From Stenotrophomonas rhizophila (GTDB lineage Bacteria > Pseudomonadota > Gammaproteobacteria > Xanthomonadales > Xanthomonadaceae): 64,000 bases of DNA. Location: NCBI RefSeq assembly GCF_020857975.1, contig NZ_JACWUO010000008.1:62001-126000 (forward strand), read 5' to 3'. A program made the translations under genes and the position numbers. Below the pieces are notes generated by a model. It was not told the DNA's origin, did no database searches, and was given only the letters and a program-made list of their open reading frames with translations. Below are positions 27,800-36,082 of this stretch, one piece after another. Numbering within the stretch: the first letter of the stretch is position 1; each line of letters opens with the position of its first letter.

Positions 27800-28687
27800 A
27801 TGACCTCCCGTTTTTTCGACCCCCACCATGTCCGCCGCGCGTTCTCGCGCGCCGCCAGCAGCTACGATGCCGCCGCCGCGCTGCAGCGCGAAGTGGAAAA
27901 GCGCCTGCTGGAATCGCTGGATTACCTGGAAAACCGCCAACCGCAGGTGGTGCTGGATATCGGCAGCGGCACCGGCCACGCCAGTGCGGCGATGAAGAAG
28001 CGCTGGCCCAAGGCGCAGGTGATCGCGCTGGACCTGGCCGAGCCGATGCTGCACCAGGCGCGCAGGCAGGCCGGCTGGTGGAAGCCGTTCGCGCGCGTGT
28101 GCGGCGATGCGCAGGCCCTGCCGCTGCTGGACCAGAGCGTGGATGTGATCTTCAGCAATCTGTGCCTGCAATGGGTGGAAGACCTGCCGGCGGTGTTCGC
28201 CGGTTTCCGCCGCGCACTCAAGCCCGGCGGGCTGCTGGTGTGCTCCACCTTCGGGCCGGAAACGCTGGTCGAACTGCGCGAGGCCTTCGCCCAGGCCGAC
28301 ACGGTGCCGCACGTCAGCCGCTTTGCGCCGATCGCGCAGTTCGGCGATGCGCTGATGATGTCCGGTTTCCGCGACCCGGTGCTGGACCGCGACCTGTTCA
28401 CCCTGACCTACCCCGACCTGACCGCGCTGATGCGCGAACTGCAGGCCATCGGCGCCACCAACGCCCGCCACGACCGCCGCCATACGCTGACCGGGCGCGG
28501 CCGTTTCGACGCCGCGCGCGCCGCCTACGAGCCGCTGCGCCGCGCCGACGGCAAGCTGCCCAGCAGCTGGGAAGTGATCTATGCGCATGCATGGGCACCG
28601 GAGGCCGGCGCGCCTATCCGCGAACACGGCCACGACGTGGCCAGCGTACCGGTCTCGGCGATTCCGATCCGGCGGCGCAACACCTGA
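27800..28687 (+). CDS. bioC: Malonyl-[ACP] O-methyltransferase
   Basis: BioC methylates malonyl-ACP (or CoA) with SAM so that the fatty acid enzymes can extend it to pimeloyl-ACP methyl ester. The 295-residue protein has the SAM-binding motif VVLDIGSGTGHAS, the post-motif LDLAEPML, and FSNLCLQWVEDLPAVFAGFRRALK. The N-terminal RRAFSRAASSYDAAAALQREV is typical of BioC. The ATG at 27800 lies 35 bases after the SDR stop. It is the last gene of the biotin run, which lacks bioA and bioD; these must be elsewhere in the genome. Confidence 0.94.
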   Translation: MTSRFFDPHHVRRAFSRAASSYDAAAALQREVEKRLLESLDYLENRQPQVVLDIGSGTGHASAAMKKRWPKAQVIALDLAEPMLHQARRQAGWWKPFARVCGDAQALPLLDQSVDVIFSNLCLQWVEDLPAVFAGFRRALKPGGLLVCSTFGPETLVELREAFAQADTVPHVSRFAPIAQFGDALMMSGFRDPVLDRDLFTLTYPDLTALMRELQAIGATNARHDRRHTLTGRGRFDAARAAYEPLRRADGKLPSSWEVIYAHAWAPEAGAPIREHGHDVASVPVSAIPIRRRNT

Positions 28688-28693
28688 TGCGCA

Positions 28694-28823
28694 GGGCAGC
28701 GGGGCAGAGCCCCGCTCTACGACGTCGAGAACAGACCGCACGCCAACCGTAGCGCCGGGTTCTACCCGGCTGCCGTTGGCGGTTCGCATTGCGCAAGGCA
28801 GCGGGGCAGAGCCCCCGCTCTAC
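28694..28823. repeat. Cluster of three SMAG/REP-like palindromes after bioC
   Basis: AGCGGGG/CCCCGCT (28698-28716) and AGCGGGG/CCCCGCT (28800-28819) are hairpins ending in CTAC on the plus strand, so GTAG-headed on the minus strand. Between them GTAG at 28749 heads CGCCGGGTTCTACCCGGC. They fill the gap between the convergent bioC and ydcF genes and may end both transcripts. Confidence 0.65.
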
Positions 28824-29419
28824 GCCGGGAACAGGTCGCGGTGGAAGAAGTAGATTTCCTGCACCAGGAACCGCCAGCTGGTGTGGAAGCTGCGGAAACG
28901 CGTGCTCGGCGTCGAGGACGCCAGCGCATCGATGCCCAGCTCGCGCGCCAGGCGCAGCGCGCGCGCCATATGCAGCGGATCGCTGACGATGATCACCCGG
29001 TGCAGCTTGCGCTGCTGCATCAACCGGCGCGCTTCGATCAGGTTCTGCCGGGTGGTGCGCGAGGCGGTCTCGATCAGGATCGCCTCATCCGGCACGCCCT
29101 GCTTGAGCGCATAGCGGCGCGCCACCTGCGATTCGGAAAAGCGCGCGCCGCTGCCGCCATAGCCGCCGGTGAAGATCAGCAGCGGCGCATAGCCGTGCTG
29201 GTACAGGTCCAGGCCGTGGCGGATGCGCTCTTCGAACACCGGCGAGGGCTTGGCATCGTAGGCGGCCGCACCCAGCACGATGATCGCATCGGCCTTGGCC
29301 GCCTGGTCGCGCTCGCCCACCCACACAATCCAGGTGGTCACGCACAGCAGCCAGGCCACCAGCGCGATGCACAGCCGCCACAGCCAGCCCAGCACGCCCA
29401 CCCCGCCCCGCCGGCTCAT
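28820..29419 (-). CDS. YdcF family membrane protein (DUF218)
   Basis: This 199-residue protein has one N-terminal membrane helix (VLGWLWRLCIALVAWLLCVTTWIV) and a DUF218 domain in the periplasm. Family marks are IIVLGAAAYD, RIRHGLDLYQHGYAPLLIFTGG, the acidic/polar loop SESQVARRYALKQGV and VSDPLHMARALRLARELG. DUF218 proteins such as YdcF, SanA and ElyC are linked to envelope or lipid-carrier maintenance, without a firm reaction. The start at 29419 overlaps the preceding dehydratase stop (ATGA), so the two are translationally coupled. Confidence 0.86.
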   Translation of the reverse strand: MSRRGGVGVLGWLWRLCIALVAWLLCVTTWIVWVGERDQAAKADAIIVLGAAAYDAKPSPVFEERIRHGLDLYQHGYAPLLIFTGGYGGSGARFSESQVARRYALKQGVPDEAILIETASRTTRQNLIEARRLMQQRKLHRVIIVSDPLHMARALRLARELGIDALASSTPSTRFRSFHTSWRFLVQEIYFFHRDLFPA

Positions 29420-30375
29420 GCGCCCGCCCATGGCAGCGCGTCCAGGTCGACGTTGCCGCCGGACAGCACCACCCCGACCCGCTGCCCGGCAAACCGCGCC
29501 GGCGCAGACAGCACCGCCGCCAGGGCGATCGCCGAAGACGGTTCCACCACCTGCTTGAGCACCTGCCAGATCAGCCGCATCGCCGCCACGGTGTCCGCGT
29601 CGGTGACGGTGATCACGCTGGCCGCCGGGTGCAGCAGCGCGAAATTGGGTTCGCCCAGGGTGCCGCGCAGGCCATCGCAGATCGTGTCGGGGCTGAAATC
29701 GATGCGGCGCTGGCCGGCGGCCAGCGAACGCGCGGTATCGGCCGCGCCCTCCGGCTCGGCCAACACCAGCCGGGTCTGCGCAGCCACCGCCTGCAGCGCC
29801 AGCTGCGTCCCCGCCGCCAGGCCGCCCCCGCCCACCGGCACCACCATCACGTCGAACGGGCCATGGCTGTGCAGCAGTTCCAGCGCGGCCGTGCCCTGCC
29901 CGGCGATCACCTGGCGGTCGGCGTAGGGGTGCACCAGGGTCGCCCCGGTTTCGGCCTGGACCTGGGCGCACATCGCCTCGCGCGCGGCGATCCCGGCCGC
30001 GCAGCGCCACATGGTCGCGCCATGGCGGACGATGTTGGCCAGCTTGGCCGCCACTGCGCCCTCGGGCACCACCACATGGCAGGCGATGTCGCGGGTGCGC
30101 GCCGCCAGCGCCAGCGCCGCGCCATGGTTGCCGGACGAATGGGTGACCACCCCGCGTGCGGCCTGCGCCGCGTCCAGCGCCCACACCGCATTGCAGGCGC
30201 CGCGGAACTTGAACGCCCCGCCGCGCTGCAGGTGCTCGGCCTTGAACGCCAGACAAGCGCCCGCCAGCCCGTCGAGCACGTGCGAACCCAGCACCGGGGT
30301 CACGCTGGCATACGGGGCGATGCGTGCAGCGGCGGCCAGCAGATCGTCGACACAGGGCAAGGGTGAATCGCTCAT
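29416..30375 (-). CDS. Threonine/serine dehydratase-like PLP enzyme
   Basis: This fold-type II PLP enzyme is related to catabolic threonine dehydratase and serine racemase. The PLP lysine lies in GGAFKFRGACNA, THSSGNHGAALALAA contacts the cofactor, the phosphate loop is PVGGGGLAAG, and SGGNVDL ends the catalytic domain. At 319 residues it has no ACT regulatory domain, so it is not a biosynthetic IlvA. Serine racemase, threo-hydroxyaspartate dehydratase and threonine ammonia-lyase are all possible; sequence alone does not decide. It is the first gene of a two-gene unit with ydcF. Confidence 0.87.
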   Translation of the reverse strand: MSDSPLPCVDDLLAAAARIAPYASVTPVLGSHVLDGLAGACLAFKAEHLQRGGAFKFRGACNAVWALDAAQAARGVVTHSSGNHGAALALAARTRDIACHVVVPEGAVAAKLANIVRHGATMWRCAAGIAAREAMCAQVQAETGATLVHPYADRQVIAGQGTAALELLHSHGPFDVMVVPVGGGGLAAGTQLALQAVAAQTRLVLAEPEGAADTARSLAAGQRRIDFSPDTICDGLRGTLGEPNFALLHPAASVITVTDADTVAAMRLIWQVLKQVVEPSSAIALAAVLSAPARFAGQRVGVVLSGGNVDLDALPWAGA

Positions 30376-30644
30376 GACGCAAGATTAACGTATGCCCCGC
30401 GCTCGCATCGCCTGCCACCGGGGGATGCCCCGGCCACGGCAATCCTCCATTCAGATCGGCGCAAGCTTCCCGCGCAACGCGCAGCGGGCCCAGGCGCGGC
30501 AACCTCGCCTGTGGGCGGCGTCAGCGCCTGCACCCGCCAGCGCGCTCTGGCGTATCGCCCTCCGACACCGTTAAGGTGCGTAGTTAAGGGCCGATTCAAT
30601 GCGCCGGGCTGAAGCTGCACCTACACCCTCTGGGGGGACCCATC

Positions 30645-31154
30645 ATGAAAATGCGCCTGATCTTCGCCGGTGGCCTGCTGCTGGCCCTGTCCGGCTGCGC
30701 CACCTACGACTACGTCGGCGGTGGTGGCGGCAACGGTTACTACCACGGGGCACCGTCGGTGGAATACCGCTACCCCTATGGCTATCCCAACGGTTACGGC
30801 AGCGGCTATTACGGCGGTGGCTATTACGGTGGCGGTGGCTACGGCTATCCCGCCTATCGCCCCTACCCGAACTACCGGCCGTATCCAAACTACCGCCCGC
30901 CGCACAACCACCGCCCGCCGCCGCGCCCGGGCAACGGCAACGGCGGCAACGTGCGCCCGCCCGATCGCCCGCGTCCTTCCTACAACGGCGGCTCGCCGTG
31001 GCGGAACCTGGACTCGGTCGGGTCGCGCCCGCAGCCACAGCAGCGTCCGTCGCCGCCGCCGCAGGCACGTCCGGCCCAGGCACCGCGTCCATCGCAGCCC
31101 AGGATGAACGGTTCCCCATGGCGGAATTTGAACCAGCGCACAGTTGAGCCCTGA
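30645..31154 (+). CDS. Gly/Tyr/Pro-rich lipoprotein with GSPWRNL motifs
   Basis: This 169-residue protein carries the lipoprotein signal MKMRLIFAGGLLLALSGC. The mature chain is almost wholly low complexity: a Gly/Tyr block (GYYGGGYYGGGGYGYP), repeated YPNYRP units, then a Pro/Arg tail. Two copies of GSPWRNL followed by a short polar stretch lie at the middle and the extreme C-terminus. The family is unknown; the composition resembles envelope proteins of Xanthomonadaceae. A GGGGGGA Shine-Dalgarno lies before the ATG. The 269 bases upstream show no other gene and may hold its promoter. Confidence 0.72.
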   Translation: MKMRLIFAGGLLLALSGCATYDYVGGGGGNGYYHGAPSVEYRYPYGYPNGYGSGYYGGGYYGGGGYGYPAYRPYPNYRPYPNYRPPHNHRPPPRPGNGNGGNVRPPDRPRPSYNGGSPWRNLDSVGSRPQPQQRPSPPPQARPAQAPRPSQPRMNGSPWRNLNQRTVEP

Positions 31155-31199
31155 TCCATCTTGATTTTCACGTGCCGAGCGGTTCAATCTAGGCGCGCA

Positions 31200-31359
31200 G
31201 TGACGGCCTCGGTCGAAAAGTGACAAAAGCGACACAGGGCGTCACAAACAGCTCTATGTCGATATCCGACAGGAACATCTGGATCCCCCCTGTTCCGGCC
31301 CTGTCGGATGTCGGCACCTCTCAAGCAGAAGGCCCCGCCAATGGCGGGGCCTTTTGTTT
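31200..31359 (+). ncRNA. Structured RNA candidate (3-prime UTR or small RNA) ending in a terminator
   Basis: Downstream of the lipoprotein gene the plus strand can form GTGACG/CGTCAC (31200-31245) and a long hairpin pairing 31261-31273 with 31300-31312 (13 pairs including one G-T), extended by AACA/TGTT. It then reaches the Rho-independent terminator at 31331. TTGATT at 31161 might be a -35, but no convincing -10 follows. It may be only the lipoprotein mRNA 3-prime end. Confidence 0.4.
31331..31359 (+). terminator. Rho-independent terminator
   Basis: GGCCCCGCC (31331-31339), loop AAT, GGCGGGGCC (31343-31351), then TTTTGTTT. A perfect 9-bp GC stem with T-run, serving the lipoprotein gene or the RNA candidate just upstream. 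Confidence 0.9.
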
Positions 31360-31436
31360 CTGGGCGGGCTTGTTCCGGGTGGCCTGCTCCGGGCCCGGCA
31401 CCGGCCTGGCTGGCCTGGCCGCGGCCACCGGCGCAG

Positions 31437-31474
31437 AAAAAAAACAGGGCCGGCAGTCCCCCGACTGCCGGCCC
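31437..31474 (-). terminator. Rho-independent terminator on the minus strand
   Basis: GGGCCGGCAGT (31447-31457) pairs with ACTGCCGGCCC (31464-31474), an 11-bp stem. The A8 run at 31437-31444 becomes a T8 tract when read on the minus strand. No minus-strand protein gene lies to its right before mnmG, so it must end an RNA that starts in the 200 bases upstream of mnmG. Confidence 0.85.
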
Positions 31475-31559
31475 TTCTGCTTCCCCGGGATGCGCATGGA
31501 CCGGCCCCTGTTCCAATTCCCGTCCGTAGCGCCAATGGCGCCTGCCATCCTGGGTGCTA
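31437..31559 (-). ncRNA. Putative sigma-54-dependent small RNA, about 120 nt
   Basis: The predicted transcript would start near 31559, 12 bases after the -12 element of the promoter at 31570-31586, and end in the T8 tract at 31437. It contains several GGA triplets, including a GGGAATTGGAACAGG stretch, and no open frame of note. Existence is inferred purely from the promoter-terminator pairing; no known RNA family was recognised. Confidence 0.5.
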
Positions 31560-31569
31560 TTGGGTTATC

Positions 31570-31586
31570 TGCAGAAAACGTGCCAA
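31570..31586 (-). promoter_or_regulatory. Sigma-54 (-24/-12) promoter
   Basis: Read on the minus strand the sequence is TTGGCACGTTTTCTGCA, matching the RpoN consensus YTGGCACGNNNNTTGCW with one mismatch and exactly 10 bases between GG and GC. It points away from mnmG, towards the minus-strand terminator at 31437. Confidence 0.65.
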
Positions 31587-31691
31587 CTTGAGGGTTGTTT
31601 TCGTCGGCCCGCACGATTGGCGTTAAAATCGCCACCCGCGCCCTGCCCCAGGGCTGATCCGGGCCGTTGCCGCCCGCCCGAGCCCCACCCC

Positions 31692-33581
31692 ATGACCGAC
31701 TCCTTCTACCGCTACGACGTCATCGTGATCGGCGGCGGCCACGCCGGCACCGAAGCCGCGCTGGCGGCCGCGCGCAGCGGTGCGCGCACCCTGCTGCTGA
31801 CCCACAACGTGGAAACCATCGGCGCGATGAGCTGCAATCCGGCCATCGGCGGCATCGGCAAGGGCCACCTGGTCAAGGAAATCGACGCACTCGGCGGTGC
31901 CATGGCGCATGCCGCCGACCGCGCCGGCATCCAGTGGCGCACCCTTAACGCCTCCAAGGGCCCGGCCGTGCGCGCCACCCGCTGCCAGGCCGATCGCAAC
32001 CTGTACCGCATGGCGATCCGCCAGATCGTCGAGGCCCAGTCGAACCTGACCGTGTTCCAGGCCGCGGTGGACGACCTGCTGATCGACGGCGATGCCGTGC
32101 GCGGGGCGGTCACCCAGACCGGGCTGAGCTTCCATGCCCCGGCCGTGGTGCTGACTGCCGGCACCTTCCTGGCCGGCAAGATCCACGTCGGCCAGACCCA
32201 GTACGCCGCCGGGCGCATGGGCGACCCGCCGGCCACCACCCTGGCCGCGCGCCTGCGCGAGCGCCCGTTCGTGATCGACCGCCTGAAGACCGGCACCCCG
32301 CCGCGCATCGACGGCCGTTCGCTGGACTACACGGTGATGGACGAGCAGCCCGGCGACGACCCGCGCCCGGTGATGTCCTTCCTCGGCGACGCGGCCGAGC
32401 ACCCGGCCCAGGTCAGTTGCTGGATCACCCACACCAGCGAGCGCACCCACGAGATCATCCGCAGCGCGCTGCACCGCTCGCCGTTGTACAGCGGCCAGAT
32501 CGAGGGCATCGGCCCGCGCTACTGCCCCTCGATCGAGGACAAGGTGGTGCGTTTTGCCGAGAAGGCCAGCCACCAGATCTTCGTCGAGCCCGAAGGGCTG
32601 GACGTGGTCGAAATCTATCCCAACGGCATCTCCACGTCGTTGCCGTTCGACGTGCAGCTGGCCCTGGTGCGCAGCATCGCCGGCTTCGAGAATGCGCACA
32701 TCACCCGCCCCGGCTATGCGATCGAGTACGACTACTTCGACCCGCGCGGGCTGGCCAACACGCTGCAGACCAAGACGGTGTCCGGGCTGTTCTTCGCCGG
32801 CCAGATCAACGGCACCACCGGCTATGAGGAAGCCGCCGCGCAGGGCCTGCTGGCCGGCATCAATGCGGCCCGCCACGTGCGCGGGGAAAGCGGCTGGTGC
32901 CCGCGCCGCGACGAGGCCTACCTGGGCGTGCTGGTCGACGACCTGATCACCCACGGCACCACCGAGCCGTACCGCATGTTCACCAGCCGCGCCGAATACC
33001 GGTTGCAGCTGCGCGAGGACAATGCCGATGTGCGCCTGACCGGCATCGGCCGCGAACTGGGCCTGGTCGATGAGCGCCGCTGGCGCGCATTCCAGACCAA
33101 GCAGGAGGCGGTGGCGCGCGAATCGGCGCGGCTGGGCGCGCTGTGGGCCACCCCGGGCAATGCACTGGGCCGCGAAGTGGAAGCCGCCCTGGGCGTGGCG
33201 GTCAGCCGCGAAACCACGGTGCTGGACCTGATCAAGCGCCCCGAACTGGACTACGCCACGCTGATGCAGGTGCCGTCGCTGGGCCCGGCAGTGGCCGATG
33301 CCAAGGTTGCCGAACAGGTCGAGATCGGGGTCAAGTACGCCGGCTACCTGGGCCGCCAGCGCGAGGAGATCGAGCGCCAGCAGCGCCATGAGAACACCGC
33401 GATCGCCAACGATTTCGACTATGCCGCCGTGCGCGGCCTGTCGGCCGAAGTGCAGCAGAAACTCGAGCGCGTGCGCCCACAGACCCTCGGCCAGGCCCAG
33501 CGCATCCCCGGCATGACCCCGGCGGCGATTTCGCTGCTGCTGGTGCACCTGGAACGCGCAAGGCGCGCACGCGTGGCGTAA
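31692..33581 (+). CDS. mnmG: tRNA uridine-5-carboxymethylaminomethyl modification enzyme MnmG (GidA)
   Basis: MnmG, with MnmE, uses FAD and methylene-tetrahydrofolate to modify the wobble uridine (cmnm5U34) of several tRNAs. The 629-residue protein starts with the FAD-binding [21 protein letters not shown]. It contains [18 protein letters not shown], the [10 protein letters not shown] signature, the conserved cysteine segment [15 protein letters not shown], and the second FAD motif [26 protein letters not shown]. The ATG at 31692 is the family start. TAAAAT at 31624 may be its -10 box. The usual partner rsmG does not follow. Confidence 0.98.
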   Translation: MTDSFYRYDVIVIGGGHAGTEAALAAARSGARTLLLTHNVETIGAMSCNPAIGGIGKGHLVKEIDALGGAMAHAADRAGIQWRTLNASKGPAVRATRCQADRNLYRMAIRQIVEAQSNLTVFQAAVDDLLIDGDAVRGAVTQTGLSFHAPAVVLTAGTFLAGKIHVGQTQYAAGRMGDPPATTLAARLRERPFVIDRLKTGTPPRIDGRSLDYTVMDEQPGDDPRPVMSFLGDAAEHPAQVSCWITHTSERTHEIIRSALHRSPLYSGQIEGIGPRYCPSIEDKVVRFAEKASHQIFVEPEGLDVVEIYPNGISTSLPFDVQLALVRSIAGFENAHITRPGYAIEYDYFDPRGLANTLQTKTVSGLFFAGQINGTTGYEEAAAQGLLAGINAARHVRGESGWCPRRDEAYLGVLVDDLITHGTTEPYRMFTSRAEYRLQLREDNADVRLTGIGRELGLVDERRWRAFQTKQEAVARESARLGALWATPGNALGREVEAALGVAVSRETTVLDLIKRPELDYATLMQVPSLGPAVADAKVAEQVEIGVKYAGYLGRQREEIERQQRHENTAIANDFDYAAVRGLSAEVQQKLERVRPQTLGQAQRIPGMTPAAISLLLVHLERARRARVA

Positions 33582-33583
33582 GC

Positions 33584-33648
33584 CCATCCACGCATGGCGT
33601 GGATCTACGATCATGCGCGTAGCTCCACGCGTTGCGTGGATATCGCGC
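33584..33648. repeat. Inverted pair of SMAG/REP-like palindromes
   Basis: ATCCACGCATGGCGTGGAT ending in CTAC is followed by GTAG and CTCCACGCGTTGCGTGGAT, giving a head-to-head pair in the mnmG to carbonic anhydrase gap. The first half has the same core as the 60-bp tandem array at 45825. Confidence 0.7.
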
Positions 33649-33705
33649 GGCATGGTCCATGATGAGCCGGCCAGCGGCCGGCACTACCAACACAGGAACT
33701 GCAAC

Positions 33706-34236
33706 ATGTCCCCGATCCGCCCCTTCCTCGACAAGCTCCCGGTGCTGGGCCAGCGCTGCTATATCGATCCGGCCTGCACCCTGATCGGCGAGGTGGAACT
33801 GGGCGATGACGTGTCGGTGTGGCCGGGCACGGTGATCCGCGGCGACGTCAACCATGTCCGGATCGGCGCGCGCAGCAATATCCAGGACGGCACCATCATC
33901 CATGTCAGCCACCACAGCCCCTACAACATGGGCGGCTACCCCACCCTGATCGGCGAAGGGGTCACCGTCGGCCATGGCACCATCATCCACGCCTGCACCA
34001 TCGGCGACTACTGCCTGATCGGCATGGGCGCCTGCATCCTGGACGGGGCGCGGGTGGAGACCCACGGCTTCGTCGGTGCCGGGGCGGTGGTCGGCCCGGG
34101 CAAGGTGGTCGGCGAAGGCGAGCTGTGGGTGGGCAACCCGGCGCGTCGGGTGCGCAGCCTGAGCAGCAAGGAAATCGAGTCGCTGCACTACTCGGCCGAC
34201 CACTACGTGCGGCTGAAGGACCAATACCTGGGCTGA
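33706..34236 (+). CDS. Gamma-class carbonic anhydrase-like hexapeptide protein
   Basis: This 176-residue left-handed beta-helix protein of the YrdA/PaaY type probably binds zinc or a similar metal at trimer interfaces. Hexapeptide turns run from IGEVELGDDVSVWPGTVI to VGPGKVVGEGELWVGNP. Likely metal ligands are H66, H90 and H95 (GTIIHVSHH, VTVGHGTIIH). The C-terminal helix ends YVRLKDQYLG. The start at 33706 has AGGA nine bases upstream; an earlier ATG would read through the REP pair. Carbonic anhydrase activity of such members is variable. Confidence 0.9.
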   Translation: MSPIRPFLDKLPVLGQRCYIDPACTLIGEVELGDDVSVWPGTVIRGDVNHVRIGARSNIQDGTIIHVSHHSPYNMGGYPTLIGEGVTVGHGTIIHACTIGDYCLIGMGACILDGARVETHGFVGAGAVVGPGKVVGEGELWVGNPARRVRSLSSKEIESLHYSADHYVRLKDQYLG

Positions 34237-34403
34237 TCACGGTCGCCTGCGTCGTTCCCGCCCCACCTGGCGCCTGCCGCTGGGCATCGACGCGGCCGCA
34301 CGGTAAAGTCCACAGCCGACCAGGAAGCAGTCGAGAACCGCATGCCCCCGCTGGCAGCCGACCGGAGAGGATTCCGGCGCCCCCTTTCCCGCCGCGTGCG
34401 CCC

Positions 34404-35093
34404 ATGAGCGCACCGATGCTGGATACCTACCGTGAAGTGATCACGCCCGAAGGCGTGCCGCTGCACCTGCCGGCTGCCGGCCCGGTGCCGCGTGCGCTGG
34501 CCTGGGCGATCGACTTCGGGGTGCGGCTGGGCGCGCTGATCGTGCTCAGCATTCCGCTGGCCTTCCTCGGCGACTTCGGCCAGGGCCTGTATTTGGCGTT
34601 GATGTTCCTGCTGATGTGGGCCTACACCATCGTGCAGGAAGCCTGCTGGGGCCGCACCCTGGGCAAGCGCGCGCTGGGCCTGCGGGTGGTGTCGCGCGAT
34701 GGCGCGCCGATCGGCTGGATGGCCGCGATCACCCGCAACCTGCTGCGCACCGTGGACATGCTGCCGTTCGCCTATGCGCTGGGGCTGCTGTCGAGCCTGT
34801 TCGACGCGCACGGGCGCCGCCTGGGCGACCTGGTGGCCGGCACCGTGGTGATCCACGACAGCCCGCGCCCGGTGGTGTCCCTACTGGCCATCGATACCGT
34901 ACTGGCCCCGCCGCAACCGCTGCAGCCGGCCGAACAGGCGGCCGTGGTCGCCTTTGCCGAGCGCGCGCCACGGCTGTCCGGCCCCCGCCAGCAGGAGCTG
35001 GCCGCGCTGGTCGCCCCGCTCAGCGGCGGCGCCGGCCAGGTCGGCGTGCTGCGTCTGTACGCGATCGCCAACTGGCTGCTGGGACGGCGATGA
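34404..35093 (+). CDS. RDD family membrane protein
   Basis: This 229-residue inner-membrane protein opens the moxR-type operon. The RDD domain covers residues about 28-145 with ALAWAIDFGVRLGALIVL (first helix with the conserved acidic residue), LMWAYTIVQEACWGRTLGKRALGLRVV, and DMLPFAYALGLLSSLFDAHGRRLGDLVAGTVVI. The C-terminal part is soluble. RDD proteins are of unclear function; some affect ion transport. The stop overlaps the next ATG (ATGA). Confidence 0.9.
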   Translation: MSAPMLDTYREVITPEGVPLHLPAAGPVPRALAWAIDFGVRLGALIVLSIPLAFLGDFGQGLYLALMFLLMWAYTIVQEACWGRTLGKRALGLRVVSRDGAPIGWMAAITRNLLRTVDMLPFAYALGLLSSLFDAHGRRLGDLVAGTVVIHDSPRPVVSLLAIDTVLAPPQPLQPAEQAAVVAFAERAPRLSGPRQQELAALVAPLSGGAGQVGVLRLYAIANWLLGRR

Positions 35094-36082
35094 GACAGGA
35101 ACAGTTCGTCACCCGTTACCAGGGCGAATGGCAGGCGCTGGAACAGTGGCTGGCGCTGCGCGGCGACAGCGCGCGGCGCGCCCGCCAGCACGCCAATGCC
35201 GACACGCTCAACGACGAGGACATCCCGCAGCACTACCGGCGGCTGTGCCAGCAGCTGGCGCTGGCGCGCAAGCGCGGCTACAGCCCGCAGCTGGTGGCCC
35301 GCCTGCAGGCGCTGATGCAGCAGGGCCACAGCCTGCTGTACCGCACGCCCGCACCACGCTGGCGGCGTGCGCTGGAATTCCTGTTCGCCGATTTCCCGCA
35401 GCTGGTACGCAGCCAGGCGCGCAGCATGTGGGTGGCCACCGCGTTGTTCGTGGTGCCGCTGGTCGGCAGTTTCGCGCTGCTGCAATGGCACCCGCAGCTG
35501 ATCCACCTGCTGATGGACAACGGCCAGATCGCCGAATTCGAACGCATGTACGACCCGGCCTCGCCCCACCTGGGACGCGACAGCGGCACCGACTGGATGA
35601 TGTTCGGCCACTACATCATGAACAACATCAGCATCGGCCTGCGTACCTTCGCCAGCGGCCTGCTGGCCGGGGTGGGCACGGTGCTGGTGCTGCTGTTCAA
35701 CGGTCTGACCATCGGTGCGGTGGCCGGCCACCTGCAGCACATCGGCCATGGCGATCCGTTCTGGCGCTTCGTGGTCGGCCACGGCGCGTTCGAGCTGACC
35801 GCGATCGTGATCGCCGGCGGCGCCGGGCTGCAGCTGGGCATGAAGCTGCTGGCACCCGGGCGGCGGCGGCGGGTCGATGCGCTGGTCGAGGGCGGGGTGA
35901 TCGGCGCGCGGCTGTGCCTGGGCGTGGCGGCGATGCTGTTGGTAGCCGCCTTCATCGAAGCCTTCTGGTCGTCCATCGCGCAGGTACCGGCCTGGGGCAA
36001 GTACGGCGTGGCGGCAGTGTTGTGGACGCTGGTGCTGGGCTGGCTGTGGCGTGGTGGACGCGGAGCCGGCCATGCGCATTGA
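35090..36082 (+). CDS. Stage II sporulation protein M-like membrane protein (DUF95)
   Basis: This 330-residue membrane protein shows the SpoIIM/DUF95 pattern: a soluble N-terminal helical region, then four or more membrane helices. Family motifs are MMFGHYIMNNISIGLRTFASGLLAGVGTVLVLLFNGLTIG and HGAFELTAIVIAGGAGLQLG (parts quoted). In non-spore-formers these genes travel with RDD and moxR-DUF58 operons; the molecular role is unknown. It overlaps both neighbours, by 4 and 11 bases, so it belongs to one tightly coupled operon. Confidence 0.86.
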   Translation: MRQEQFVTRYQGEWQALEQWLALRGDSARRARQHANADTLNDEDIPQHYRRLCQQLALARKRGYSPQLVARLQALMQQGHSLLYRTPAPRWRRALEFLFADFPQLVRSQARSMWVATALFVVPLVGSFALLQWHPQLIHLLMDNGQIAEFERMYDPASPHLGRDSGTDWMMFGHYIMNNISIGLRTFASGLLAGVGTVLVLLFNGLTIGAVAGHLQHIGHGDPFWRFVVGHGAFELTAIVIAGGAGLQLGMKLLAPGRRRRVDALVEGGVIGARLCLGVAAMLLVAAFIEAFWSSIAQVPAWGKYGVAAVLWTLVLGWLWRGGRGAGHAH

